Notes: generated by a model not told the origin, from the letters alone. Shown: positions 10,481-20,705, numbered from the stretch's first letter. The stretch: DNA of 64,000 nt from Symbiodinium natans (GCA_905221605.1 CAJNDS010002568.1:811413-875412), one strand, 5' to 3'. Translations and numbers: made by a program.

Positions 10481-11916
10481 TGCAGCCGCTCTCTTTCTCG
10501 ATGCCACCGGTGCCCCCGCTGGCGCCGGGCCCCAGATCAAAAGTGGGGCGCGCCGGCTACGCAGTCGAAGTTCGGTCTCTCAGAGGTCTTATGGTTTAGG
10601 GTTTAGGGTTTAGGGTTTAGGGTTTAGGGTTTAGGGTTTAGGGTTTAGGGTTTAGGGTTTAGGGTTTAGGGTTTAGGGTTTACGGTTTACGGTTTAGGGC
10701 TTAGGGTTTAGGGTTTGGGGTTGAAGGTTTGCTTTTTTTGGGGCTGAGTTCAGGGTATATCAGGGTCCAGGGCTTAGGGCTTAGGGCTTCAGGGTACTTA
10801 CGGCTTTGGGCTTTAGGGCTTTTGGTGTCAATCCAGTTCAAGGTGCTTAGGCCTTTAGGGAGGATTGGGCGTTATCAGGCGTTTAGGGTTTTAGGTGTTT
10901 GGGGCTTTGGGGCTTTCTGCCAAACCCCTGAACTCTAAACGACAACTCTACGTTAAGGGTTTAGGGCTTAGGGTTTAGGATTTAGGATTTACCTTGATCC
11001 TGCACAGGGCGATCGCACCCAGCGAGGCAAGGTTTCCCCCTGTAGACTCCCCGAAAGAGTTTAAGCCTTATATGGTTTGCAGAGACACCTAATGCCGTAT
11101 GCCGAATTCCCGACCGAGTTCCTAAATCCCTGTCAAGAACAGGTCTACAAGAACAAAGGTAGCCTTGGGGCTCTGAGCATTGCCCAGACTCCAAATTCCG
11201 AAAGAAATTAAGGAATGTTCCGTCAAAAAGATAAGGGACAACCCTATGGGTTCAGGAGTCTTCCTTAAGCACAGAGGATCTAGGTTGCCCAGCAACCTAG
11301 GATGAAAAAGGGTGCCCCTTTCCTCCTTAAAGGGGTTTGTCAAACATAAACCTCCCCAAAAAGGGAGTAAGGGTACTACTGGGAAACCCTGAGATAAACC
11401 AGAGGACCCTGAACCTTAAACCCTAAAACCCTAAACCCTAACCCCAAAAGCCCTGCAGGCAAAGTGCCGTGCAGGCACCGATGGCTCCCACTACATCCTG
11501 CTTGGCGAGACGCCGTCGTTTCAGGACATTTTGGCTTAGGGTTTAGGTTTAGGGTTTAAGGGTTGTGGGGTTTAAGGGTTTCGGGTTTGGGGTTTAGGTG
11601 TTTAGGGTTTAGGGTTTCAGGCTTTTGGGGTTTAAGGGTGCAGGGTTAGGGTTTAAGGGTTTTGGGGTTTGAGGGCTTTGCGGTTTAAGGGTTTAGGGTT
11701 CAAGGTTTAGAGTTTAAGGGTTTAAGGGTTTAAGGGTTTAGGGTTTAAGGGTTTTGTGGTTGAAGGGTTTAGGGTTTCGGGTTCTAGGAACCTTGACAAG
11801 CTTGAGAAGCTCTTCTCCAAGCTACCAGCGGCTCCTGCCACCGCAAATAGGAGTTCGCTGCTCCTGTACAATCGAGTGCTGTCCGCACTCCACTTGAAAA
11901 CCTTGCGCATTTTCAT
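10481..11916 (-). CDS. 5' end of a gene with telomere-repeat introns (three exons)
   Basis: Minus-strand exons 11916-11792 (ATG start, 41 codons + 2 nt), 11534-11452 and 10578-10481 join in one frame of about 102 codons with no stop: MKMRKVFKWSADSTRLYR... then QNVLKRRRLAKQDVV... then ELRLRSRRAPLLIWGPAP. Donors are TCAAG|GTTCCT, CAGG|GCTTTT (a GC donor) and CTGCA|GTTTAC; acceptors are CCCTAAG| and CTCTGAG|. The first intron (11791-11535, 257 nt) is almost wholly CCCTAAA/CCCTTAAA-like; the second is mostly telomere-like with a spacer. The plus strand of 11792-11920 and 11452-11534 is also open, with a stop at 11918-11920, and is a real alternative. Product not recognised. Confidence 0.4.
10591..10735 (+). 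repeat. G-strand telomere-like array
   Basis: About 16 TTTAGGG units, nearly perfect to 10680. They abut exon 10481-10578 and form the acceptor end of the intron in the minus-strand model. Confidence 0.9.
11535..11791 (+). repeat. TTTAAGGG-variant array filling a proposed intron
   Basis: Mixed TTTAGGG and octamer TTTAAGGG units cover the whole interval between two proposed exons. Confidence 0.8.
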
Positions 11917-11923
11917 CTGACTA

Positions 11924-12024
11924 CGGGTCCATGGTACCTGTATGCCATATACAGGGGCCTGAAAGGCTTTCCCTAAAGTAGCTCTAGAGTCCTGTTAAAT
12001 ACTTTGTAGGTACATGGACCCTTA
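11924..12024. repeat. Palindromic element, family E copy 1
   Basis: The left end CGGGTCCATGGTACCTGTAT and the right end TGTAGGTACATGGACCC are inverted relatives, about 100 bp apart. Copies recur at 39027-39184 and 48804-48924. Confidence 0.7.
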
Positions 12025-12169
12025 GGGTCCTAAAGCATACACAGCTGTACATCCTTAGCAATATCCGCTCAGCAAACGGCGACAGACTTTCACGGGAACC
12101 AGCGTCTGAGTGTCACCTTTGCAGAGCGCCACCCCCTACAGCCTTGCATGGCTAACACTGAACCCACGG

Positions 12170-12243
12170 TTTCGGGTTTAGGGTTTAGGGTTTAGGGTTT
12201 AGGGTTTAGGGTTTAGGGTTTAGGGTTTAGGGTTTAGGGTTGA
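12170..12243 (+). repeat. G-strand telomere-like array
   Basis: About 10 perfect TTTAGGG units. The preceding island (12123-12169) has splice-like edges on both strands but only about 15 codons. Confidence 0.9.
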
Positions 12244-12268
12244 GCACCCTAAACCCCTAGAAAAACCT

Positions 12269-12393
12269 TACTTGGAGGTTCAGGGTGCTTAGTAACCCAT
12301 TCTATGTGTAGTTGTAACCCACATACAAGCCCCTTAAGTACCCTAATAGGGTTATAATTTGGGTTGTAAGTACAGTTATAATTGGGTTACTAA
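12269..12393. repeat. Palindromic element, family A copy 3, right arm lost
   Basis: The left arm TACTTGGAGGTTCAGGG is present. The right arm stops at GGGTTACTAA and is replaced by CCCTAAACCC units. Confidence 0.8.
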
Positions 12394-12458
12394 CCCTAAA
12401 CCCTAAACCCAAAACCCTAAACCCTAAACCCTAAAGGACCATATTAAAGGCCATAAAC

Positions 12459-12521
12459 CTTCAAGTATGCTGCCAAGGTGCAGAACAGGGTCACGAAGCG
12501 CCTCGCAAAACCAGCCTCCAC
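12459..12521 (-). CDS. Candidate internal exon, phase 0/0
   Basis: Minus strand: acceptor GCTTCGGAG|, 21 codons (VEAGFARRFVTLFCTLAAYL...), donor TTGAAG|GTTTAT. The peptide could be membrane-inserted. The plus strand gives an equally open basic peptide (YAAKVQNRVTKRLAKPA) with donor GGAAA|GTAGGG. Confidence 0.3.
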
Positions 12522-12548
12522 CTCCGAAGCAACCGTGGGTCGGAAAGT

Positions 12549-13202
12549 AGGGTTTAGGGTTTAGGGTTGAGGGTTTATGGTATGGGGTTTAGGGCTTAGG
12601 GTTCAGGGTGCAGCGTTTGCGGTTCAGGGTTTACGGTTTAGGGTTTAAGGTTTAGGGTTTGGTTTGGGTTTAAGGTTTCGGGGTTAGGGCTCAGGGCGTA
12701 GGGCTGAGGGCTTGGGCTAGTCACGAGTGCCTTTAGTATGGTCTCGTTTTGCAAACCTTCGATGCCCTTCATGTGACCCGTAAAGCCCAAGGCCCAATGT
12801 CTCAGAAACCTCCTTTCACATAGGTAAGGGGCCAGATTAGGGGGCCGTGTCTACCCATGGATTAGCAGGGATTTTCGGGGTCATGACGGGGTCAAGTGTG
12901 GGAGTTAAGGGTAGCGCGCCCCTTGGGGTGATGTGTTGTAGGGGCCATTCTGGGTCTGCGGGCCTTTTCAAAAGTACAAGGCTAACCCTAAACCCTAACT
13001 GACAGGCCGAAACCCTAAACCCTCAACCCTAAACCCTAAACCCTACACCCTAAACCCCACCCCCAATTCCCTAAATCCGAAACCCTCAACCACCTATATC
13101 CCTCCTACATCCCTCCTACACGTACCCTTTCAGGGATGATGTAGGGTACCTACTCCCCCCATTCCCCTGCTAGTGTGGGGAACCTTTGGGTTCAGGGATT
13201 GA
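12549..13202. repeat. Telomere-like arrays and spacer
   Basis: G-strand units at 12549-12720 and C-strand units at 12975-13090 flank a unique spacer (12720-12975). A small fold-back (CCTACATCCCTCC...GATGTAGGG) lies near 13100-13150. No gene supported. Confidence 0.7.
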
Positions 13203-13416
13203 AGTTTAGGGTTTAGGGTTTAGGGTTTAGGGTGTAGGGTTTAGGGTTTAGGGTTTAGGGTTTAGGGTTTAGGGTTTAGGGTTTAGGGTTTAGGGTTTAG
13301 GGTTTAGGGTTTAGGGTTTAGGGTTTAGGGTTTAGGGTTTAGGGTTTAGGGTTTAGGGTTTAGGGTTTAGGGTTTAGGGTTTAGGGTTTAGGGTTTAGGG
13401 TTTAGGGTTTAGGGTT
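13203..13416 (+). repeat. Long pure TTTAGGG array
   Basis: About 30 tandem TTTAGGG units with a single TGTAGGG variant near 13232. It is one of the purest arrays of the window. Confidence 0.97.
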
Positions 13417-13588
13417 CCTACCCTAAAGGCGTACGAGTGGTCCTTGAATTTATGGGTTATAGCATTTGCAAGGGGAAATACGTCGTATGCGCCCTAAACC
13501 CTAAACCCTAAACCCGAAACTCCCTCAACCCTGACCCCAAACCCGAAACCTTGGACCTTGTAACCTAAGCCCCTCATGTATTTTGAGC

Positions 13589-13660
13589 CTCCAGCGCCAA
13601 CGCAAGGACCAGAGACAGGGCAACCAGCACGTGAACGCAGGCCCACTGGATCTGCGCCGC
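13589..13660 (-). CDS. Candidate internal exon, possible membrane helix, phase 0/0
   Basis: Acceptor CCCTAAACCAG| and GC donor CTGGAG|GCTCAA bound 24 codons on the minus strand: AAQIQWACVHVLVALSLVLA, a good transmembrane-helix candidate. The antisense is hydrophilic, open, and ends at a GTTTAGGG donor, so strand is not proven. Confidence 0.35.
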
Positions 13661-13662
13661 CT

Positions 13663-14340
13663 GGTTTAGGGTTTAGGGTTTAGGCTTTAGGGTTTCGGGC
13701 TTAGGGTTGTGGGTGTTGGGTTTTGGGTTTTGGGTTTTGGGTTTTTGGGTTTTTGGGTTTAAGGTTTAGTTTTTTGGGTTTTGGGTTTATAGAGTTTAGG
13801 GTTTAGGGTTTAGGGTTCCGGGACAGACTTTCAGGGCGAGCAGGGTTGAGGGTATCGGCTGCTTGAGTTTCAGGGTTGAAGGCCTTGAACTCTCCAGGTT
13901 GTGTGGCATGGTTGATGCGTGTACGGCTTATACGGAGGAGGCGATGGAGACATGGATTTTCGGTATTCGGGTAGCTTTCAGGGAACCTACGACCCACAAG
14001 CCGGGAAAAACGCACCCACTGCGATCTTCGGGCCACACACGCGGTCGACATTGCTCCGCAAACGCAGAAAATGTTGCGGCTGGACAAGTCTATCATGAAC
14101 AAAACTCAGGCATCGTCTGTAAACATGAGGTTTGCAGTCGAAGCCCAACCATGTACCAAACTCCTACTTTTGAGGGAGGCACCAAGCCACGCCTGCTCCG
14201 GGGTCTGGGGTTTTAGGGTTGTTTTGGGGTTTTGGGTTTAGGGCTAAGGGTTTCGGGGTTTAGGGTTTATGGTTTAGGGTTTAAGGTGTAGGGTTCAGGG
14301 TTTAGCGCTTAGGGCTTAGGGCTTACGGCCTTACCATGCC
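13663..14340. repeat. Degenerate arrays with an unresolved unique island
   Basis: G-strand variants (TTTTGGG, TTTAGGG) at 13663-13830 and 14205-14330 flank 13831-14205, where both strands carry open frames of about 100 codons. Neither has a motif that I recognise. Confidence 0.6.
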
Positions 14341-14547
14341 TTACCTTGCACTTTAAACGATCTCCAGCTTGCCTGTAATGTAACTTCCGACCGAAGAGCG
14401 TTGTACTCTGGTAAGCCCCGAAGCCCCATTCTAACTGTTTAGGCCAGTACATGGAGGCTGAAGTTTCTTGGGGTCTCAGTCGCTCCTCAGCATGATCAAC
14501 AGCTCGCAAAGGAGGCGGAGGTTCATGGAAGGGTTGCTAATACTATG

Positions 14548-14622
14548 CCCTTGTGGTCCCTGTACAATCTTATTAAAATAACCCCCCAAAACCCTATTCT
14601 AATTTTCAAGGCCCCATATTTG
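14548..14622. repeat. Family D fragment
   Basis: AATAACCCCCCAAAACC and CAAGGCCCCATAT match the right half of the complete family D element at 22335-22550. Confidence 0.5.
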
Positions 14623-14851
14623 GGCTTGGGGGTTAGGGTTTGCAATCCCGGGGAATATTCATGTGAGCGTCGACAGGGGTTGATGCTAGAAGCTTTGGGG
14701 AGGCGGGGGGACCGAGGCGGGGGAGAGTTCTTGGGGTGCCTATGCGATTGAAATGGATCAATCCCCCATGCCGAAGAAGCGGTCTGTGCTTTAGGGTTTT
14801 CATGGGGTTCAGCTTAAGGTCCAGAGTTCAGAGGTTTAGCCGGAAGAGCCA

Positions 14852-14897
14852 GCGACACACACACACACACTCTCTCTCACACACACTCTCTCACATA
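14852..14897. repeat. AC/TC microsatellite
   Basis: Alternating (AC)n and (TC)n blocks. The surrounding 14898-15350 region is unique, without a supported gene. Confidence 0.9.
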
Positions 14898-15352
14898 TTT
14901 CAATGTAAGTAAGGCCATAGGACAGTATCTGGAACCCAACCCTCACCAGTCCTCCCAGACGAAGCACGGCTCAGCATCAGGGTTCAAGGTTTAGGGTGGA
15001 CGAGATATGCGTGGCACGAACTATCCGTGACTTGCCGCGAAATATCATAAACAGACTGTTCAATCTCATAACATGCTTGCCTTAGTATAATAATAGGACT
15101 ACGTACTAATAATATCCTAACAAGTAAAGCTAAACATTCCCGCCTATATCTCGGTCGTTTAACATAGAATACAAAACGGCTTCACAGGGGCTTCAGCCCC
15201 CTCGGGCTACAGCCCTTTGTTGAGTGTTTTGACGCGTGCTCATGTTCAGCTCAGTGTCGAAGTACAACTTAAGCCGGGCTTACCGGGTTTACGGGATTAG
15301 GGCCTTTGCGACAACTTCTCGAAGATTTCTGAAAATCAGAGGATCCTGAGTA

Positions 15353-15885
15353 TACCCCTAAACCCTAAACCCTAGACCCTAAACCCCTAAACCCTAGACC
15401 CTAAAGCCTACACTACACCCCGAACCTCAATGGGACGTGGAAGTTCTTGCAATGAAACGAGGCTGCGGCATGGATCGTGCTCATGGGAGCTCACCATCGT
15501 TGGCCCGGAAAGTCCCATACCGTGGAGACAGGAAGAAACAGGGTGCCCTTTTTGGTTTAAGGGGCTTCGAAGGGAACGTATATCCTAAAAACAGTAGGGC
15601 CTACCCCGGGTCCTCGTAAGCATTCTCATTCAACATCCCATTCATAACCCCAAAAACCAAACCCGAACCCCCAACCCCCTGACGACTCGAGGGAGGGAAA
15701 ATAAACCCTGATCAGACATGTTTTTTTCCGCTATAGGCCCTTATGAACGAACAGAACTAACGAAATGCCTCTAAACAAAGCTGTGACCGAGATGAAGCCC
15801 AAGCAACTCAAACTTCTGATTGTAGCTACATTTTCAGGACAAGCCCTAAACCCTAAACCCTAAACCCTAAACCCTAAACTTCGAG
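15353..15885. repeat. Short C-strand arrays and spacer
   Basis: CCCTAAA units at 15353-15412 and 15843-15880. The frame at 15437-15619 (+) has no supporting signal. Confidence 0.6.
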
Positions 15886-15962
15886 GGTTCTGGGACGCTG
15901 CTTTCACACGTACGCGTTTGGAGGCCTGGCTGTCCTGCTTCTGCCCGCGCCCTACTGCTGAG
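15886..15962 (+). CDS. Candidate exon, strand uncertain
   Basis: On the plus strand it reads GFWDAAFTRTRLEAWLSCFC and ends at GCTGAG|GTAAGG, a textbook donor. The minus strand is open too and runs into a GTTTAGGG donor. Confidence 0.3.
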
Positions 15963-16093
15963 GTAAGGGACCGGATAATACTAAGTTACCATGCAACTTA
16001 GACAACCCTAAATTCTAAACCCTAAACCCTAAACCCTAAGCCCTCAACCCTCAACCCTCGACCCTGGCAAGTCGCACACCCCCCAAAAACTGC

Positions 16094-16153
16094 CTTCATC
16101 AGGTTGGCTTTGGTGAACTCCGTGGTGTACTGGGCAAAGAGGAGAAGCCAAAC
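16094..16153 (-). CDS. Candidate internal exon, phase 0/0
   Basis: Minus strand: acceptor GTAACTGCAG|, exactly 20 codons (VWLLLFAQYTTEFTKANLMK), GC donor ATGAAG|GCAGTT. Codon-position GC is about 75/45/35. The plus strand (VGFGELRGVLGKEEKPN...) has good GT/AG edges as well but GC1 exceeds GC3 there. Confidence 0.35.
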
Positions 16154-16165
16154 CTGCAGTTACTG

Positions 16166-16346
16166 AAGGTTTAGGGTTTAGGGTTTAGGGTTTCGGGTTT
16201 AGGGTTTCGGGTTTCGGGTTTCGGGTTTAGGGTTTAGGGTTTAGGGTTTAGGGTCTAGGGTCTAGGGTCTAGGGTGTAGGGTTTAGGGTTTAGGGTTTAG
16301 GGTTTAGGGTTTAGGGTTTAGGGTTCAGGGTTTAGGGTTTAGGGAA
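16166..16346 (+). repeat. G-strand telomere-like array
   Basis: TTTAGGG, TTTCGGG and TCTAGGG sub-blocks, each locally homogeneous. Confidence 0.92.
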
Positions 16347-16987
16347 CCTTCAGCATGTACGTTTCCGGGCTGAACCGTCCGTCCCATCTACGTAGGGTTC
16401 AGGAGCGCAGCCAAACCTGATAAACCCCAATGAACTCCTAGACCCATGCGTAACCTAGGAATGCAAAGGGCGCCCTTTTGGGTTTCAAGGGGCTGATAAG
16501 GGACCCTCATCCCCAAAAAAAGGGAACAAGGGCCGACTCTAGGTCCCTAGCCTCAGCATCGGAGACTGGCGTACTTAGCACTTGTCTAATACCGTGCATA
16601 TGTCCCAAACTCGGCAGAGTGTAAAGGAGTGCAACAACTCCAACGCAATACACCACGAAGTCCTGGATCACTATAGCAGGGAAATCTGGGGTGTTTGCTG
16701 TTGGCCCGTCGTTTGAAGAAAAGACTCTGAATCCACAACCAAACGATGAAACACCGCACGCGCCCATCCAAGACGATGGCTCCTGTCCCAAACCCTAAAC
16801 CACGAAACCCCAGACGATGATACTCCCAACCCCACACAACGCCACGCGATTACCACGCAACCCTAAACCCGAAATCCGACATATGTCGAGTGGCAAGAAG
16901 GGCCGCAGCGATCAGCAGCACAGCCCAACCAACCTCCACGCTGCTGTCGAGTTGACGACGTTTGGGGCGACCGAAACCTTAAGACCC
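16347..16987. other. Unique spacer without a supported gene
   Basis: Three overlapping minus-strand open frames (16507-16856) rich in Gly, Ser and Phe are present. None shows a recognisable motif or consistent splice edges. Confidence 0.4.
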
Positions 16988-17120
16988 TACGTGGAGGTTC
17001 AGGGTACTTAGTAACCCATGATAAGTGTCGCTACAACCCACATATAAGCCCCTTAAGTACCCTAATAGGGTTATAAGTACAGTTATACTTGTGTTACTAA
17101 GTACCATGAACCTCCAAGTA
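16988..17120. repeat. Palindromic element, family A copy 4 (most complete)
   Basis: The left arm TACGTGGAGGTTCAGGG and the right arm CATGAACCTCCAAGTA enclose the family core CCCCTTAAGTACCCTAATAGG. Confidence 0.88.
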
Positions 17121-17149
17121 AGCCCTAACACCATGAACTACTCAACCCT

Positions 17150-17270
17150 TACTTGGAGGTTCATAGGTAGTTCTAAGTAGGGTTATAGGTATGGTAACTA
17201 TACCTATACTATATTTGCAACCCTATTTGGGGCACTTACAATCCTACTTATAGCTAGTACCCTGAACCCT
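17150..17270. repeat. Palindromic element, family A copy 5 (diverged subfamily)
   Basis: Begins TACTTGGAGGTTCATAGG; the core (GTAGGGTTATAGGTATGG) differs from the main family and resembles the copy at 36361. The right arm degrades to GTACCCTGAACCC. Confidence 0.7.
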
Positions 17271-17569
17271 AAAGCCTACTGCGGGCCTACTGGTTGGGTT
17301 TCGAGGGGAACAGATATGAAGCATACTTCGGGTTTTACAAGGGCTTCTGATGCCGGCCGAGTTCCCTGCGGACCCAAATGAACCCCAAAAGGGGATATGC
17401 CCTATACTTCCGTAATTGCTATTGAGGCATATGAACCCCTAAGCCCCTAAGCCCTAAACCCTAAAAACCCTTTTTAGGGTTCATGTGGTCCCCCAAGTTG
17501 GCATGCAACGCAAAGGCAGGGGACCTGGGCTTACATCACCAAGGCCGAAAACACATATGGGACACCTGA

Positions 17570-17675
17570 AACCCCGAAACCCTGAAACCGTGAAACCCCG
17601 AAACCCCGAAACCCTAGCCCTAAACCCTGAAACCCTGAAACCCTGAAACCCTAAACCCTAAACCCTAAACCCACA
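17570..17675 (-). repeat. CCCTGAAA/CCCCGAAA variant array
   Basis: Octamer-like ACCCTGAA and ACCCCGAA units grading into CCCTAAA. Confidence 0.85.
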
Positions 17676-17710
17676 CCCAATGCCCCAAAGCTCCCGGCTG
17701 GGGCTCGGGG

Positions 17711-17888
17711 TACTTGGAGGTTCATGGTACTTGTTAACCAAATATGACTGTCCTTATAACCTGCTTATAAGCCCCTCAAGTGCCCCAATATGGTTAGAAG
17801 TACAGTTATAGGTACAGTTACCCTAAACCCTAAACATTAAACCCTAAACCCTGAGAATTGGTGAGGAAGTACCACGAACCTCCAAGTA
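17711..17888. repeat. Palindromic element, family A copy 6, split by telomere repeats
   Basis: Complete outer arms (TACTTGGAGGTTCATGG and CACGAACCTCCAAGTA). The right half is interrupted at 17821-17853 by CCCTAAA units between GTACAGTTA and GAATTGG. Confidence 0.88.
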
Positions 17889-17978
17889 GGACGTGAAGCC
17901 GATGGTCACCAGGCCGTTCGTGGCGACCAGCAAGATCGAGCTCGCCTCATTCGGCGGGCGCTTCGGCAGCCAACCCTG
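17880..17978 (-). CDS. Candidate internal exon, phase 0/0, GC3 about 94 percent
   Basis: Minus strand: acceptor CCCCAAG|, 33 codons (GWLPKRPPNEASSILLVATN then GLVTIGFTSYLE), donor TTGGAG|GTTCGT. The donor is the end of the family A element next to it, so the element would be the start of the following intron. GC3 is about 94 percent. The plus strand is also open with equal GC3 (DVKPMVTRPFVATSKIELAS), so the region looks coding but its strand is less certain. Confidence 0.45.
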
Positions 17979-18274
17979 CTTGGGGTTTAGGGTTTAGGGT
18001 GTTAAGGGTTAAGGGTTAAGGGTTAAGGGTTAAGGGTTAAGGGTTAAGGGTTAAGGGTTAAGGGTTAAGGGTTAAGGGTTTAGGGTTTAGGGTTTAGGGT
18101 TTAGGGTTTAGGGTTTAGGGTTTCCGGTTCAGGGCTTAGGGTTTAGGGTTTAGGGTTTAGGGTTTAGGGTTTAGGGTTTAGGGTTTAGGGTTTAGGGTTT
18201 AGGGTTTAGGGTTTAGGGTTTAGGGTTTAGGGTTTAGGGTTTAGGGTTTAGGGTTTAGGGTTTAGGGTTTAGGG
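17979..18274 (+). repeat. G-strand array with homogeneous TTAAGGG block
   Basis: About 11 tandem GGGTTAA units (18001-18078) sit inside otherwise standard TTTAGGG units (about 28). Confidence 0.95.
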
Positions 18275-18610
18275 CTACTGTAGGCTTTTTGCTAGCCTTT
18301 TTTGGATGTAGGGACCAAGGCACCCTCCAACAACAGCGCTTTGGACTAGGGTTTAGGGATTTCGGTTGAGGGTTTAGGGTTTGGGGCTTAGGGATTTGGA
18401 TTTATAAAGGGTTTCGAATGGTTTAGACTTAGGGTTTAGGGTTGTAGGGTTGTAGGGTCTGGGGTTTTAGGAGGCACGACGCCGTCAATGTCGTCAGAGG
18501 AATGAACAGACCTGCCGAGACCTGAACTCTAAGCGCAACACTGGGTCAGCCCACACCCTTAACCCTAAACCCTAAACCCTTAAACCCCTGAACCCTAAAA
18601 CACCCTCAAC

Positions 18611-18714
18611 TAATCTGACGCGCGGCGTGGTAGTAGGAGTAGAAGGAGGACTTGAGTGACACGCACACCTTCGCAGGGGTCCGGTCTTCGCAGCCCCCCA
18701 GAACATAGCAGGCT
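18611..18714 (-). CDS. Candidate internal exon
   Basis: Minus strand: acceptor CCTGGGCCCAG|, 34 codons without stop (EDRTPAKVCVSLKSSFYSYY inside), donor CAGATTA|GTTGAG. GC3 is about 80 percent. A small downstream island (near 18305-18350) could continue the frame. No family recognised. Confidence 0.4.
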
Positions 18715-18744
18715 CTGGGCCCAGGATGTTGCGGGCCGTCTTCG

Positions 18745-19770
18745 GGGGGTTGAGGGTTTAGGATTTAGGGTTTAGGGTTTAGGGTTTAGGGTTTAGGGTT
18801 TAGGGTTTAGGGTTTAAGGTTTAGGGTTTGGGGCTTGCAAGGATAGGGATTGGCCAAGAGTTCTAGTCAGTCCGTTGCTGTAAAAGCAGAGGGCCTTTGT
18901 GGTCTTTGATTGAGTGGGTTAAGGGTTTCGCGGGGGTTGAGGTCGGTGCCCAGCGCAGACAACTTTAGACCCTTGGGTGGAGTTTCTCCCTGAGCCCTAA
19001 ACATGGTTTAGGGCTTGAGGGTTTCGGGTTTTAGTGAACCTGCCAAAAGCACTGGCTAGCTCTGAGAGCTCTTGGAAAGGGGGGTCCAAGCTTAGGGTCT
19101 TGAGCAGGGCCCCTTGTTGCGAAATGCGAAAGGGAAAACAATCCTTAAGGGAGGGGGGGAGGGGGGTCAAGCGGGGTATGATCGGGGTACCCAACGTTCC
19201 CTCCCTTTACCCCCTAAGGCTCCCGAAGCTTGTTCAGCGTTCTCTAGGCACCTACCTCCCATGAACCCCCCCCCCTCACTTACGGACTCTAGAAGAAAAG
19301 GCCATCTCAATATGACAGCATCTTAAACAACAAACGGAATGAGAATGGAAATCCACAGAAACACACCACACCGTAGTCCCAAACCCTATAGTCCCCGGGA
19401 CTTTCACGCAGTGAAACCCTCCACCCTGAACTTTCCAACCCTTAATCCCTGAACCCTAAACCCTTAGAGTTTCTTGCTGCGGGTTGAGAGGGCCTACATC
19501 TGCAGGCCCCCGACAAACCCCCAGGCAACAAACGCTTAAGCCCTCCCCCTAGACCCCTAAACCCGCAAACCCTGGACCCCTAGACCATGAACCCCAAACA
19601 AAACCCTAAACCCCAAACCCTTAGCCCGAACCCCACCCCAAGCCCTAAACCGCCAAGGCCACCAAAGCCCTGAACCCTGATTAGACTCGACCAAAAGCAG
19701 ATCACCGCCAGGGAGCACTGACGGCAAGGATGGGGAGGAGTCCTGCACAGCCCCCTGCACCTTAAACTCG
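18745..19770. other. G-strand array, then spacer without a supported gene
   Basis: TTTAGGG units at 18750-18835. The region 18997-19326 has three overlapping short frames on both strands without motifs, and 19557-19760 is mostly degenerate C-strand units. Confidence 0.5.
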
Positions 19771-20160
19771 AGCCCCTAGCCCTAAACCCTAAACTCTAAA
19801 CCCTAAACCCTAAACCCTAAACCCTAAACCCTAAACCCTAGCCCTAAACCCTAAACCCTAACCCTAAACCCTAGCCGTAAACCCACACCCCGAGGAGTCC
19901 TGCGCAGACCAGCATGACCCCGTGGCGGCTCAGGGACAGAGACCAAGGGACCTGAGAACGATGTAGGGTTTAGGGTTTAGGGTTTAGGGTTTAGGGTTTA
20001 GGGTTTAGGGTTTAGGGTTTAGGTTTAGGGTTTAGGGTTCAGGGGTTTAGGGTTTAGGGTTTAGGGTTCAGGGTTTGGGGTTCCGGGTTTAGGGTTTAGT
20101 GCTTAGGGTTGAGTTCAGGGTTTAGGGTTTAGTGCTTGGGGTTGAGGGCTTAGGGAGTTT
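19770..20160. repeat. C-strand array facing G-strand array
   Basis: CCCTAAA units at 19770-19880 and TTTAGGG units at 19963-20155 face each other across a short GC-rich island, the standard arrangement here. Confidence 0.92.
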
Positions 20161-20254
20161 CTTACGGGACAGAACATCCCCGAAACCCAAAAACCCGACA
20201 GCCCATGCGTCGGTTTGGGTGCCATTCGAGAGCCTTGCGTCTGGAAAGCCTTGA

Positions 20255-20705
20255 AACCCCTAAGCCCTAAACCCTAAACTGTGAAACCCCAAACGCCCTC
20301 TTCACCCCCTCATGCAGCCTCCTAAATGTCCGTTTAAGCCCCATAAACCCTATAAACCCTATAAGCCCCCCATAAACCCTGTAAACCCTACAAACCCTAT
20401 AAACCCAAACCCTCTAAACCCTCTAAACCCTCTAAACCCTATAAACCCTCTAAACTTTTCAAGCCCTCTAAACCATCTAAACCCTCTAAACCCTCTAAAC
20501 CCTATAAACCCTAGAAACCCGATAAACCCTAGAAACCCTATAAACCCTACAAGCCCTCCAACCCTGTGAACCCTAAAAGAAACCTAAATGGACCCTAAAA
20601 TACCTAAACAAACCCTTAAAAAACACCTGAAAATCCCGATAAAACCCTAGAAATACCCTAAACAGACCCTAAACAAACCCCCCAAAACCCCTATAACACC
20701 CTGTA
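20255..20705 (-). repeat. CCCTNTAAA nonamer-variant array
   Basis: Units such as CCCTATAAA, CCCTCTAAA and CCCTAGAAA replace the heptamer and keep a frame open (20312-20569), giving a Pro/Asn-rich artefact peptide. Confidence 0.88.
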
